Positions 11,382 to 20,597 of a stretch of DNA of 64,000 nucleotides are shown one piece after another. The notes beneath the pieces are model-generated. The model worked only from the letters and a program-made list of their open reading frames with translations, did no database searches and was not told where the DNA came from. Made by a program: the position numbers and the translations under genes. Origin of the DNA: Phaeodactylum tricornutum CCAP 1055/1 (lineage: Eukaryota > Bacillariophyta > Bacillariophyceae > Surirellales > Neidiaceae); contig NC_011684.1 in the NCBI RefSeq assembly GCF_000150955.2, forward strand, positions 434,001-498,000, read 5' to 3'. Each line of letters opens with the position of its first letter. Positions within the stretch are counted from its first letter, which is position 1.

Positions 11382-11997
11382 GAGTGTTGGCGTTGTCGAA
11401 GTTGCTGTACTCGGGTTCGATGAGTGCTCGCGCTGTGCTTGGCAAAGCCCGAGGTAGACACGAATGTGCTCGAGCGATGCGGTATCAGGCGCGGCCTGGT
11501 CTATTTTGGATCAAAAACGTGTGATTTCATCTTCCTACCGGTATTCACACGACCTGTGACAACCTAATTAACTGTAGATTGCTTTCTTACCATAAGTGCG
11601 AGAGTCATTTTTGTTGCTCCAGCAAAAATGGCAAGGGAAATTTTTGTATTTGGTCACTTTCAGTAGCACAATAAAAGATACCAGGATAGATTTTTTGGCG
11701 GCATTACTGCTACATTTATTGCTCTCAAAGTCGATGTAGAAGTGTTGACAAAAAATATTTGTTGAGCGAAAATTGCTTCGCAACTTGGGGGACGGCTCCC
11801 GTGTTGTCGTGATTGGGTCGTGAGTGCGTTGCTACGTTGGGTTGGCAAAGATATCAACCCTACTTCACAGAGTCAGTCGAGTGGTACATTTCGAGGAGGA
11901 CAACCATTGTTGGCATTGTGAGATCCGTAATAAAAACACAAAACGAAAGAGTAGTAGCTAGCGCCAAGCAAGCGTGCTGTTGTGCTGTTTGGCAATT
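11382..11997. other. Divergent intergenic region, no gene
   Basis: It separates the EGF protein gene (minus) from the FIST gene (plus) and so contains both 5' flanks. Only accidental short frames are present. Confidence 0.45.
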
Positions 11998-14976
11998 ATG
12001 AAGTCCATTGTGTTGCTATCTGCCACTGCCCTGATGGGCTGTGACGCCTTCCAGGCTTGGAGCATTACCGCTGCACAGAATTATCTTGCTCGCTCTTTCT
12101 TCGATGCGCATCGGATCGATACTGAGTTTCGAACAAGATATCCAAGACACAACGTTTTGTCCCGCTTATCCGGGTCCACTTCTGGCATTGACCCTGCTCC
12201 CCAGGTCTTTGCTTCTGGCTTTTCCACGAAAACCGATCTCGTCGAAGCTTTACAGGAGGCAGTGGAAATGGCTGTTAGAGCTTTGCCTCCGGCAGCAGCA
12301 GAAAACCCGATCATCGATTTGTGTACAGTATCGGTGTCGTCTTTATATGACGGAGGTTCAAGCCCACCGACAACGGTGGTAATCCCGACAATTGTAGAAA
12401 CTGCCCGGTCAAAGTACGGGATCATTCAACACTTGATTGGTAGTTCAGTGGCGGGGTGCATTGCGAGCGTCGCAACGACTGAAGTTGATAATGCTTTGAC
12501 TGCTTGTCAACCTGTGGAGCTCGATGGAACTCCAGCTGTTTCAATTTCTCTGGCGATCCTTCCAGATGTACAGCTACGCACCTTTTTTTGCCAATCGGCT
12601 TATGTTCCTGACGATATTGGACGCATCAGTCCTGCAGAATGGAAGCGGGCCGTTGGACTCAGTGGCTTTTTGGAATCAAACAAGAAAGATGGTTCTGATA
12701 CAGAACTTAGTCAGCAGGACTCGGTTGTCATGCTTTTACCGAGTCCGGCCTTCTCGACAGAGCTCGATGACTTCTTGCTCGGTCTCTCCCTCTACTTACC
12801 CCGAGCCCAAACTTTCGGCGGCATAGCAAGTACGGTCTCATCTCTCTCGCGCGCCAAGCTATACCGATATTCAGCTGCCAGTCACTTATCCGAGTGTTTG
12901 TCCGATGGTTGCGTTGGTGTTGCAATGACAGGGGATATCCAGATTCAAAGCATGGCTGCGCACGGCGCCAAACCTGTCGGTGGTATTTATCAAATACTCA
13001 AAGGCCAAGATTCAACAATCGGCGTTATTGTCCTGGACGAGACTGCAACTCAGGCCCTGAAGGACGAAGAAGACAACGTCGATAACGATAGCGACAATGA
13101 TTCAGAAGAGTCAGAGCCATTGGACAAGAAAGCTGCTTTAGCACAAGCGTACGCCAAGGCCCAGATTCCGAAACCTGTTTTAGCCGAAGCCAATTTTTTG
13201 ATGAGAACACTGTCAGATGAAGATCAAGCTTTTATGCGTCGACAGCTTTTAATTGGGATAGATAAGGGTGGTAGTATCGGTAGGTCTGCGAGCGAACTTG
13301 CGAGACTATCGGAAGGCGAAGGACACAGGTTCACCGTGCATAAAGTAGCCACTGCGGGCATGAAGGATGGAAGTGTCACGTTCTCGTTGGGAAGTATTGA
13401 TGTTAAGACTGGTACGCGTATGAGATTCTTTGTGCGCGATTCGGAATTTGCCAAGAAGGAAGTCGAAGCTTTATGGTTCGGATACAAGAAGCGATTGTTA
13501 AACCAGCAGTTTGGGAAAGGCGAGCATACGACAGATTCCACTTTCACACGGTCGGGATGCTTTGTAATTCCAACTCTTGATCGAGGGAACAAGTTCTTTC
13601 AAGGCAAACCTGGGTATGAAAGTGGAACCGTTGCTCGCATTCTACCTACCCTTCCTACAATAAGTGGATTTTTTTCGAACGGCATCATTGGAATTACGGA
13701 GGGCGACGGTGATACTAGCACGGGTGTGCAGGGCAGCGCGACAGGTTACACATTGATTGGCAGTAAAACGGATCGACCAATATTTTCACCAGCAGCTGCA
13801 GCCGCTGCTCATACTGCAGCACAAGAAGAGAAGGAGGCCCAGGAAGCGGAAGCTGAAGCTCAGGCTCTTGTTGCGGAAGCTAACAGTAAGGTCGGGGAAA
13901 GTTATACCCAAGGAAGCAATGGCGTCGTGAAGACAGCACCTCGTTCCGAAGATGGAGAACTCATAATCAAACGCCGAGAGGTTCACTCCGGGCGAGCCAT
14001 GACAGTTTCAGCCGTCGAATGGAGTGTAGCGGAAAAGGCGGCAATTCCAACGAGCACACTGGAAGGATTTATGTGGGACAAAGAAACAGAAGTTGACCGC
14101 TTCCGAGAGCGGGTACCTCTGGTCAATCTGGTATCTCAGTGCAGATTATCACAAATGGATCCAAAAGCTCCTAAACCTCGAGGCTTCGTTGTACCAATCC
14201 AGCAAATGGTTTCGGAAGGAAAATTTGTTGTTATTCCAGAATGCAAGCGAATGGAACCCACGATCGGGAGTTTGCGACGTCGCTATGATTTGAGTAAGCT
14301 TGCTCGCGATTTCACTTTTGACGGCGCTGTAGCCATTAGTGTGAATTGCGATGCAGTCCTCTTTGGCGGGTCTCTGGGCGACGTCACTGCAGCACGTGAA
14401 GCTGCTGGTAGCGCCGTGATTGATAGCATATCAGAGGAGGGAGTCGTCGTCCCCCCAATTCTCGCATCCGACTTGATCCTTTATCCGTATCAGCTTTATA
14501 AGCTGCGTTTGGCTGGCGCCGATGCAATTAACCTCTTGGTTGGAGCTCTAGAGAAGAAAGATCTGTCATACCTTACCAAGATAGCGTCTAGTCTTCAGCT
14601 TCAGTCATTTGCCACCGTAACTTCCGAAGTGCAATTACTGGAAGTGGCAAGTCTGCAGGAAGGGACCATTGACGGAATAATCGTATCCAATCGTGAGCTT
14701 GAAGACTTTTCCTTCGATATGACTGGGGAGCAAGCATTGTACCTGTTGAAAAGCAATGCTCTGGCGAAAGTCCGCGCAAAACATGGTGAAGACCTTCTTA
14801 TCTTGGCTGAAGGAAGAGTCGGTATAATCGATCGTCCTCAGGCAGACAGCACAAGAAGTGCTAAGCTTTATATTACCGAATTAAGGGAAGCTGGCGCAGT
14901 GGGTGCGATAATGGGTGGTGCATTGGCAGTGGACGGAGGGGGGTATCAGCAGGTAGCGAAAATGGCGCAACTGTAG
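11998..14976 (+). CDS. Plastid-type FIST-domain protein fused to a degenerate IGPS (TrpC-like) domain
   Basis: A 992-residue single-exon protein. I use the ATG at 11998 (MKSIVLLSATALMGCDAF) and not the GTG at 11974: it opens a signal peptide ending in D-A-F, close to the diatom A-x-A-F plastid motif. Residues about 60-270 resemble FIST_N (IGSSVAGCIAS; AQTFGGIAS; CVGVAMTGDI). Residues about 300-560 resemble FIST_C (LLIGIDKGG; GSVTFSLGSID; SGFFSNGIIGI). An acidic stretch lies near 365 and an Ala/Glu-rich helix near 600-640. Residues about 681-985 match indole-3-glycerol-phosphate synthase, including the plant-type lead-in STLEGFMWDKETEV and YPYQLYKLRLAGADAINLL. By eye, catalytic Glu748, Lys750 and Glu938 are kept, but the other catalytic Lys is Ser824, a Glu is Thr873 and the Asn is Ser897. 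FIST domains are thought to sense small ligands. Inference: a plastid sensor with an inactive IGPS fold, not a tryptophan enzyme. Confidence 0.75.
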   Translation: MKSIVLLSATALMGCDAFQAWSITAAQNYLARSFFDAHRIDTEFRTRYPRHNVLSRLSGSTSGIDPAPQVFASGFSTKTDLVEALQEAVEMAVRALPPAAAENPIIDLCTVSVSSLYDGGSSPPTTVVIPTIVETARSKYGIIQHLIGSSVAGCIASVATTEVDNALTACQPVELDGTPAVSISLAILPDVQLRTFFCQSAYVPDDIGRISPAEWKRAVGLSGFLESNKKDGSDTELSQQDSVVMLLPSPAFSTELDDFLLGLSLYLPRAQTFGGIASTVSSLSRAKLYRYSAASHLSECLSDGCVGVAMTGDIQIQSMAAHGAKPVGGIYQILKGQDSTIGVIVLDETATQALKDEEDNVDNDSDNDSEESEPLDKKAALAQAYAKAQIPKPVLAEANFLMRTLSDEDQAFMRRQLLIGIDKGGSIGRSASELARLSEGEGHRFTVHKVATAGMKDGSVTFSLGSIDVKTGTRMRFFVRDSEFAKKEVEALWFGYKKRLLNQQFGKGEHTTDSTFTRSGCFVIPTLDRGNKFFQGKPGYESGTVARILPTLPTISGFFSNGIIGITEGDGDTSTGVQGSATGYTLIGSKTDRPIFSPAAAAAAHTAAQEEKEAQEAEAEAQALVAEANSKVGESYTQGSNGVVKTAPRSEDGELIIKRREVHSGRAMTVSAVEWSVAEKAAIPTSTLEGFMWDKETEVDRFRERVPLVNLVSQCRLSQMDPKAPKPRGFVVPIQQMVSEGKFVVIPECKRMEPTIGSLRRRYDLSKLARDFTFDGAVAISVNCDAVLFGGSLGDVTAAREAAGSAVIDSISEEGVVVPPILASDLILYPYQLYKLRLAGADAINLLVGALEKKDLSYLTKIASSLQLQSFATVTSEVQLLEVASLQEGTIDGIIVSNRELEDFSFDMTGEQALYLLKSNALAKVRAKHGEDLLILAEGRVGIIDRPQADSTRSAKLYITELREAGAVGAIMGGALAVDGGGYQQVAKMAQL

Positions 14977-15055
14977 TACTCCAGTATTCGATTTCTTGGT
15001 TCTAGCACTTGCTTACTGTAAACGAGTAACACGCAATTTACCGTACAAATCTAAT

Positions 15056-16062
15056 CTAGTCCGAAATCGGAGTCAACCGATCTGCCCAAAACGGCTCGTC
15101 GAGTTTGAGGAAACTAAATTCATAGCACTCTCGATTGTGCACGTTTACCTCCTTGTTGAACGTCACGAACGACTGCTCTGTCAAGGCGTCGAAGAAATCC
15201 GTAGCGTTCATGGGTAACCTATAGCTTTTTGTAGCTTTTACAGGAGACGGAATTCCATGAATCTCAATGAGTATCTGTCGTGCATCTACACCAACCCAAT
15301 CTTTGTAGTTCGCCCATTCGCATCGTTCGCAGTCAATCTTAAGCAAGTCGATCGTCCGACCCTTGTGCTTGAGTTTGTCTTGAATCTCGCTGAAAGAAAG
15401 GATCTCTTCGCCGTTAATGAACGCGTCGTTATACTGTCTGTCGTAGCTGCTTCCTAGTCCCCACTGGTGATAGTGAATATTTCTTTCAGAATTTTCGGTA
15501 CGATCAAAAGAACCAAAGTCGAAAACATGAATTTCGCAATGTTGGCCAACTATGTCAATCAATCCGTCTTCAAAATCGTACTGTCCTTTGCTTCCAAATG
15601 AATAAACAAGGCAGTCTTTCTTCATCAATCGGTGTGGATCGCACACCCACTTTGGTCCATCGCCGTGCCCCCCCCGACTCTAATGACGTGGGGGCAGGTA
15701 AATTCAGGTTGGAGGTTGTCGAGGTACCATCGCCATGGCTTTTCCCAACCTTGATTGGGATCTGCGGGATTTGCGTACTGTTCAAAGCTCAAGGCCTTTC
15801 GTCGCATACGCTCCCACGTAGAATCAGGAATATCGTCAAAGAAACCAAAAGAATGTTTCGACGCTGCCGCCGTCGACCACCGGGTGGTCTCGACTACAGT
15901 GGGCCCTTCCTGATCGAACGCGCAGCTGAGGTTGCCGATGGACGATCGATATTCTGAAATTGCGACGAACACGGCCAAGATACAAGCTCCTGCAAAGATT
16001 TTTGGCGAAGAGCGAGATGTTTTTCCGTCGCTTCTGTATGGTGTCGACGTTCGGTCTCCCAT
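15056..16062 (-). CDS. Membrane-anchored methyltransferase (METTL24/PF13383-like), frame broken at a G8 run
   Basis: The 5' part starts at the ATG at 16062 (MGDRTSTPYR), has a membrane helix (IFAGACILAVFVAIS) near residue 25, and runs to LQPEFTCPHVIRVGG. The 3' part, in another frame, continues GDGPKWVCDPHRLM, CLVYSFGSKGQYDFE, HVFDFGSFD, LLKIDCERCEW and ILIEIHGI, ending at 15056. Together these are the ordered blocks of the methyltransferase family that includes animal METTL24, where a Gly-rich R-G-GDG-KWVCDP segment precedes the SAM-binding strand. The two frames meet at a run of eight G on the coding strand (15668-15675), where one base fewer or two more than expected shifts the frame. The rest is intact and I see no intron signals, so sequencing error, length polymorphism or recent loss are all possible. 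The substrate is unknown; the family acts in the secretory system. Confidence 0.72.
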
Positions 16063-16699
16063 GGCTGCCAAAGAGAAAGGAAGAAAATGAGGTGAAAATT
16101 GCGAAACTCGTTGTCAAACACTGTCGGTCCAACCGGTAAACGCCGATGAAGGAATGTGACATTGGCTGTGAGTTGGGAGTGTTATGCTGCAGTTGAAGCT
16201 GTGACCCCGAGAGCGGGACGGCGATGCAGTCTCGGACGCAAAGTAAAAAATGATAACGGTAACTCAACGGACTGGCTTTTCGACAGATTTACTGTTCATA
16301 TTCCGATACAACTGCTCCCCTCGCATGAGGGCGGAAAAAGCCAGGGCTATAAGCTACGAGCACAATTTGGGATTACATTTTGGTTTACAATTAGGTGCGG
16401 GACCAAGCCTTGCTCTTAGCCCTGACCACTAGTGCTGCCGCTATTCGTCCCGTCCGTCTGGCTAGAGAGGTAGGTAATTGTGGATAAGCTACCGCATATT
16501 TAAATTGATTACAAAACAGGATCCACATACGTTTGTTGAATACCTCTGCTCCGACGCCATCTCGAATTTAACGCTATCTGTAATGAAAAAAGTTAAGTCA
16601 TTTACATTTGACAGAGGTGTAGTATAATTTTTGTTATTCAATCCGAGGCCAAGTGTCTGCGTTCTTTCGTAACGAGGACTGTACATGCCTCATGGATTT
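16063..16699. other. Intergenic, no gene
   Basis: It contains the methyltransferase 5' flank and the rhodanese 3' flank. Short frames on both strands have no domain and no credible start. Nothing else recognised. Confidence 0.45.
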
Positions 16700-17260
16700 T
16701 TAGAACCATTCCGCGGAACCACCAGGGTAGACCACGACATTTTTGTAGCCCGCTTTGGCTGCTATGTCTGCCGCCATACCGGCGCGCATACCTGATTTAC
16801 AGGAAAAGACCAGCCTCTCGTCGGGCAGAGGTTTAGCAATGCCGTACTTTTTCTGGAACTCTTTCTCGGGCATGGCAAATGCTCCTTCCTGAATCAGATT
16901 CAGCGGGAACGTAATGACGCTGGGAGACAAAGGACCGGTCTGCGATACTTCGGCCGGGCTCCGCACGTCCAAAGCAACTGTGCGAGTCTTTCCTCTTCCG
17001 TTCGTATCTAGATCGGCCAAAAGCGATTGCATTTCCTCCTTGTTCACTCGTTCTGCTCCTTTCCCTGTTTCTAGAAAACTGAAAAGCTGTTTCATGAATC
17101 CCATCGTTGACTTAGTGCGAGTAGCGTGTGTTGGAGAACCATCCCTTGTGGAAGGCCTCATGACATAAACAGACCGTGTACCACGAGCTAAGGGTGAGAA
17201 CCCTCGCGCAGACTGTGCCGCCAGGGCGGTAATTAAGAGAAATCCTCTGGTAAGCCTCAT
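16700..17260 (-). CDS. Rhodanese-domain protein, probably plastid-targeted
   Basis: A 186-residue protein from the ATG at 17260 (MRLTRGFLLITALAAQSARGF). The frame is open back to 17470, but those 70 residues would bury the targeting signal. The first 20 residues form a signal peptide ending S-A-R-G-F-S-P, similar to the diatom plastid motif with an essential Phe, so plastid import is likely. The body has a single rhodanese fold: VALDVRSPAEV, then the active-site loop CKSGMRAG with the persulfide-forming Cys, then AGYKNVVVYPGGSAEW. One-domain rhodaneses carry persulfide sulfur for cofactor or thiol metabolism or act as redox sensors. The substrate cannot be told. The C-terminus stops directly after the last helix, as in small plant thylakoid and stroma rhodaneses. 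Confidence 0.82.
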   Translation of the reverse strand: MRLTRGFLLITALAAQSARGFSPLARGTRSVYVMRPSTRDGSPTHATRTKSTMGFMKQLFSFLETGKGAERVNKEEMQSLLADLDTNGRGKTRTVALDVRSPAEVSQTGPLSPSVITFPLNLIQEGAFAMPEKEFQKKYGIAKPLPDERLVFSCKSGMRAGMAADIAAKAGYKNVVVYPGGSAEWF

Positions 17261-18552
17261 GATGAATTTAAATGGAACTTTTTCTCGTTGCAAATGCCTA
17301 GCTTGCGAAGTTGTGAGAGCCAATGGGTGGTTTGACTTGCCAGTGGAGATTGACACGCGGGTTCGCTTTCTCAGTAAAGGGCCTCTCACGGTCGTCACGT
17401 CCTCCTCGTTTGTCCGAGTATTCTGCATTGCTGTTGCAGATATCAGGATACAGTCACCGAGTCGACTCACCCTCAGGCCAATCGTTTGTGTATACTAAGA
17501 CGCAACATCTTCGCCAATCGCTTGCCCAGCCGTCACGACAGTCGACAAACACTCCTGTGGAGAGACTTCTCGGTGCCTATCTAAGGAAGCGTTGGACTGC
17601 TGCTGGCCCTCGTTACGGGGCCTTTCGAACCTGTTGCATTGGCGCCTCAAAATATATTATGAATCAAAGCCATAAATAATCGTAAGTAAACTATTATCTG
17701 AATAAGCTTTCAGCTGGAATATTTTTACAGTTAGACTTTTTAGATTTCCGATTGTTCCCTCAAAATATATTATGAATCAAAGCCATAAATAATCGTAAGT
17801 AAACTATTATCTGAATAAGCTTTCAGCTGGAATATTTTTACAGTTAGACTTTTTAGATTTCCGATTGTTATAAGCAGGCCGCTTTCATAGTCACTGTCGA
17901 TGCGATTTTTCTGGACCCAAATGTCGCAAATAACCACCAAAAAAATGTCTTAAACACCGCAGACGAACTGTTTTTCATGATGCTGGATCGGAACATACTG
18001 GGAAAAGGAGGAGCGAAATGGATTTAGTTAACAAAATCTAATTACTTGGGAAATCGCCTTTGATACTTAGCAAAATCTCTAGGTTTTGGCCGGATCAGTG
18101 AATATCCTCTTGAATTTATCGCTACTGGCAGGCTTGTCCAAAGTCCGATGAGAACGATGGACAAGTTGTAATTAACGTCAGAGCAAGGATTTCAATAATG
18201 ATCTAATGTTTGATTTCTTACAATACAAGCAGATTTTAAAATTATAGGGATGTTGAGCACGATTTCGACTTTGGTTTTGCGAGATTTTTATCCTGGCAGA
18301 TGGTCCGAAGTGTAGGAGCGAGGGTACCGAAGAGTTCGGCAATCCTGCATGAAAAAGTGGCGCAATGCGTAGTGTCGGCCTCCTATTCATCCTTCTCAAG
18401 GAAAACAACGTTTCGTCATTTACAGTTAATCGTGGCCCAGATGACTTACATTGAAATTCCGGATAATACAAAGTCTTGATTGCCTCAAAGACGCGAAGCA
18501 GTGGTTGGCCTGCAGAGAAGCATAATTTCAGAGGAGCCTGTGATAAAAAATC
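17261..18552. other. Intergenic region holding a tandem duplication
   Basis: Apart from the 113-bp tandem duplication listed separately, I see only AT-rich sequence and short frames. The left end is the rhodanese upstream region; the right end is the 5' flank of the sulfotransferase-like gene at 18553. Confidence 0.45.
17645..17869. repeat. Perfect 113-bp direct tandem duplication
   Basis: The unit beginning CCTCAAAATATATTATGAAT at 17645 is repeated base for base from 17758, giving a period of 113. The unit is AT-rich and has no long frame. Perfect identity suggests a recent duplication or a local assembly duplication. Confidence 0.9.
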
Positions 18553-19935
18553 ATGCGAGCATCGAATGCGGCTTTGTGTGTCCTTCTCATCTTGACAGGA
18601 TGCCAACTTGAAGGAAGCAGGAAATACACCAGCAAATTCAACCCGATAGTATGCGATGATGGTTGCGTTTCAAAGTCTAGGATTACACCACTCAACGGTC
18701 AGAAAGAATTCCATAGCCATCAACGCCCCAGCTACTATCCTGATTCGTCCGCTTTGCAAAGTCGACTTTCGTGGTCGTCGGTGCCAAGAGCGGATAAGAT
18801 GCACAACGAAACATTTGTACATCGACAGAAACGAACTCCTCTGAAAAGCAACCAGCCTATTGTCTTTTTGGACGTAGGTCCGCAGAAGACATCCACTTCG
18901 GGTATTCAGAGCTTTCTGGCGGACAACGAAGACGGATTGAAGCTGCATGATAATATCACTCTACCTGCGCCTTTCCCTATAAGAATTGGTAACTCCACAA
19001 AAATGCTGAGGTTTATAAACTCGAGACATTTAATCTTTTGCTTCTCCAGTAAAGAGACTAGGCCCAAGCAATGGAGACAATACCTGAGCTTATCCCCCCC
19101 TCTCTTTCATTGTGAGGAGGTTTTGAGCGCATTTCTCGACTTTGTCCGCACCGCACGAGCAAGTTCCAAAAACATTCTCATGTCGGTCGAGTGCTTGTCA
19201 TTTTTAAACGCTGCGCAGATCCAGCACTTTGTCAAAACCTGCTTTGTGGGATGGGAAATTCGAGTCATAGTCGTTTACCGCCGTTTTGATGAGTGGCTTC
19301 CAAGTTTTCACTTTCAAGATACACGAAGTGATCGGGCTCATTTACGCTCCACGCTGGTGGAATATCTGGACAGCCCGGAGAGTCTACATGCAGCCGAGTT
19401 TGCGTACAGCCATGCAGTGGCCCAGCGATACCGGAGTATCGATCCTAATCTCACGATGTTGAATTTTCACCACATAGACAGTAATCGCAGTCTGATAGAG
19501 GAATTCCTCTGTCGTGGGTTGCAGGGTCTGGCACCGCATACGTGCCGTATCGCGGAGAAATGTGTCGCTCCCAAGGAGAATTCTGGATATTCGTTGGACG
19601 CCGGATTCGTATTGGCCGTAGCCTTGAAAAAGAATTTGCTGTCACGAAACGACAGAGTCACCAACGGTACCATCTCACTCCAGTACGAAAAGCTGTTGTT
19701 CGAAAGTATCGACCAAAAGCTGCAAGAAAGTACGAATCTTCCGTTTTTTTGTGCGACAGAGCCTGTCCAGCAGTACATCAGGAACCGGACCATGGAATGG
19801 TTTCCATTCGATCTAGATTTTTTAGCCGCGAAACAAAGCACAGGATACAACAAAAATCGCCCGCCCTTTTGCTCCTTGGATGCATCAGCACTTTGTGAGC
19901 GTGACGATTGGCAATTGTTTCTTCGTGGACTTTAA
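18553..19935 (+). CDS. Sulfotransferase-like secretory-pathway protein
   Basis: A 460-residue protein from the ATG at 18553. Residues 1-20 are a signal peptide or anchor (ALCVLLILTG). At about residues 100-117 the segment FLDVGPQKTSTSGIQSFL is a P-loop variant like the phosphosulfate-binding loop of a large algal sulfotransferase-like family (G-P-x-K-T-x-T-S). VIVVYRRFDEWLPSF at about residue 240 sits where the family has its second PAPS-contacting Arg. The C-terminal half holds many Cys and three N-glycosylation sequons (N-L-T, N-R-S, N-R-T). Together these indicate a lumenal Golgi protein. The substrate is unknown. It is not closely similar to the sulfotransferase-like gene at 991, so this is not a local duplication. 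Confidence 0.7.
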   Translation: MRASNAALCVLLILTGCQLEGSRKYTSKFNPIVCDDGCVSKSRITPLNGQKEFHSHQRPSYYPDSSALQSRLSWSSVPRADKMHNETFVHRQKRTPLKSNQPIVFLDVGPQKTSTSGIQSFLADNEDGLKLHDNITLPAPFPIRIGNSTKMLRFINSRHLIFCFSSKETRPKQWRQYLSLSPPLFHCEEVLSAFLDFVRTARASSKNILMSVECLSFLNAAQIQHFVKTCFVGWEIRVIVVYRRFDEWLPSFHFQDTRSDRAHLRSTLVEYLDSPESLHAAEFAYSHAVAQRYRSIDPNLTMLNFHHIDSNRSLIEEFLCRGLQGLAPHTCRIAEKCVAPKENSGYSLDAGFVLAVALKKNLLSRNDRVTNGTISLQYEKLLFESIDQKLQESTNLPFFCATEPVQQYIRNRTMEWFPFDLDFLAAKQSTGYNKNRPPFCSLDASALCERDDWQLFLRGL

Positions 19936-20597
19936 GTAGTAGGCTTTTCAGCGTGATCTAACTCTCCTATCGTGTTTATGGTCGCCCTTGCTAGTTTTTT
20001 TTTTCACCTGCATCGTTTCGCGTTTTCCTGCAATAAAATCCGGGTAGAGAACCATCGTTCAACTACCCTTGTATGGGATGGCGCCGCGCAAAAGGTAGCA
20101 TGGTCAAGTCTTCCAAAGAGTTCGGCTATGAGTTTACATTTGCGGAAGCGGAATTGAGAGGGACGGAAGGATTCCAGTTTACTGTGACGTGTCTCACGAT
20201 CGATCCAGTTCCGATGTAGAGATCGTCCGGCGTGCCAAGAGTGTCTGACCAATGAATCATTTGAATTTCTATGTATATATATTATTTTAGTATATTATTT
20301 GTCCCATGTTTGACGAATTTAGACAGCACCCATCGTCGCCTTGACCGAGTTGTGTCTCTGGAAACGGGCCGACGCCCCAACGACAATGGTGCGCCACGGT
20401 GTTGCTGCAGCACCGCTCTCGACACACCCAATTGTCCATTCGGACGTTACGATTCCGTACCGTTCCGACAAGTTGCATCCACAGTCAGCGTAAACGGTAC
20501 CCACGGAAGTAAGGGAAGCTTTGGTGGGGATTGGTGTATTTGTAGACAGATTCATTTGAAAGCCGTGACACTCCCGGCATTGTCGTCCTCGTCGAGT
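19936..20597. other. Intergenic / 5' leader of the coiled-coil gene
   Basis: The frame of the coiled-coil gene is open back to an ATG at 20271, but the extra 109 residues are Cys-rich and without a domain, so I treat this as leader. It also holds the 3' flank of the preceding gene. No other signal seen. Confidence 0.4.

Noticed and set aside
11974-11997. GTG start eight codons upstream for the FIST gene
   Set aside because: Starting there would place MLLCCLAI before a good signal peptide; the ATG at 11998 gives a standard one.
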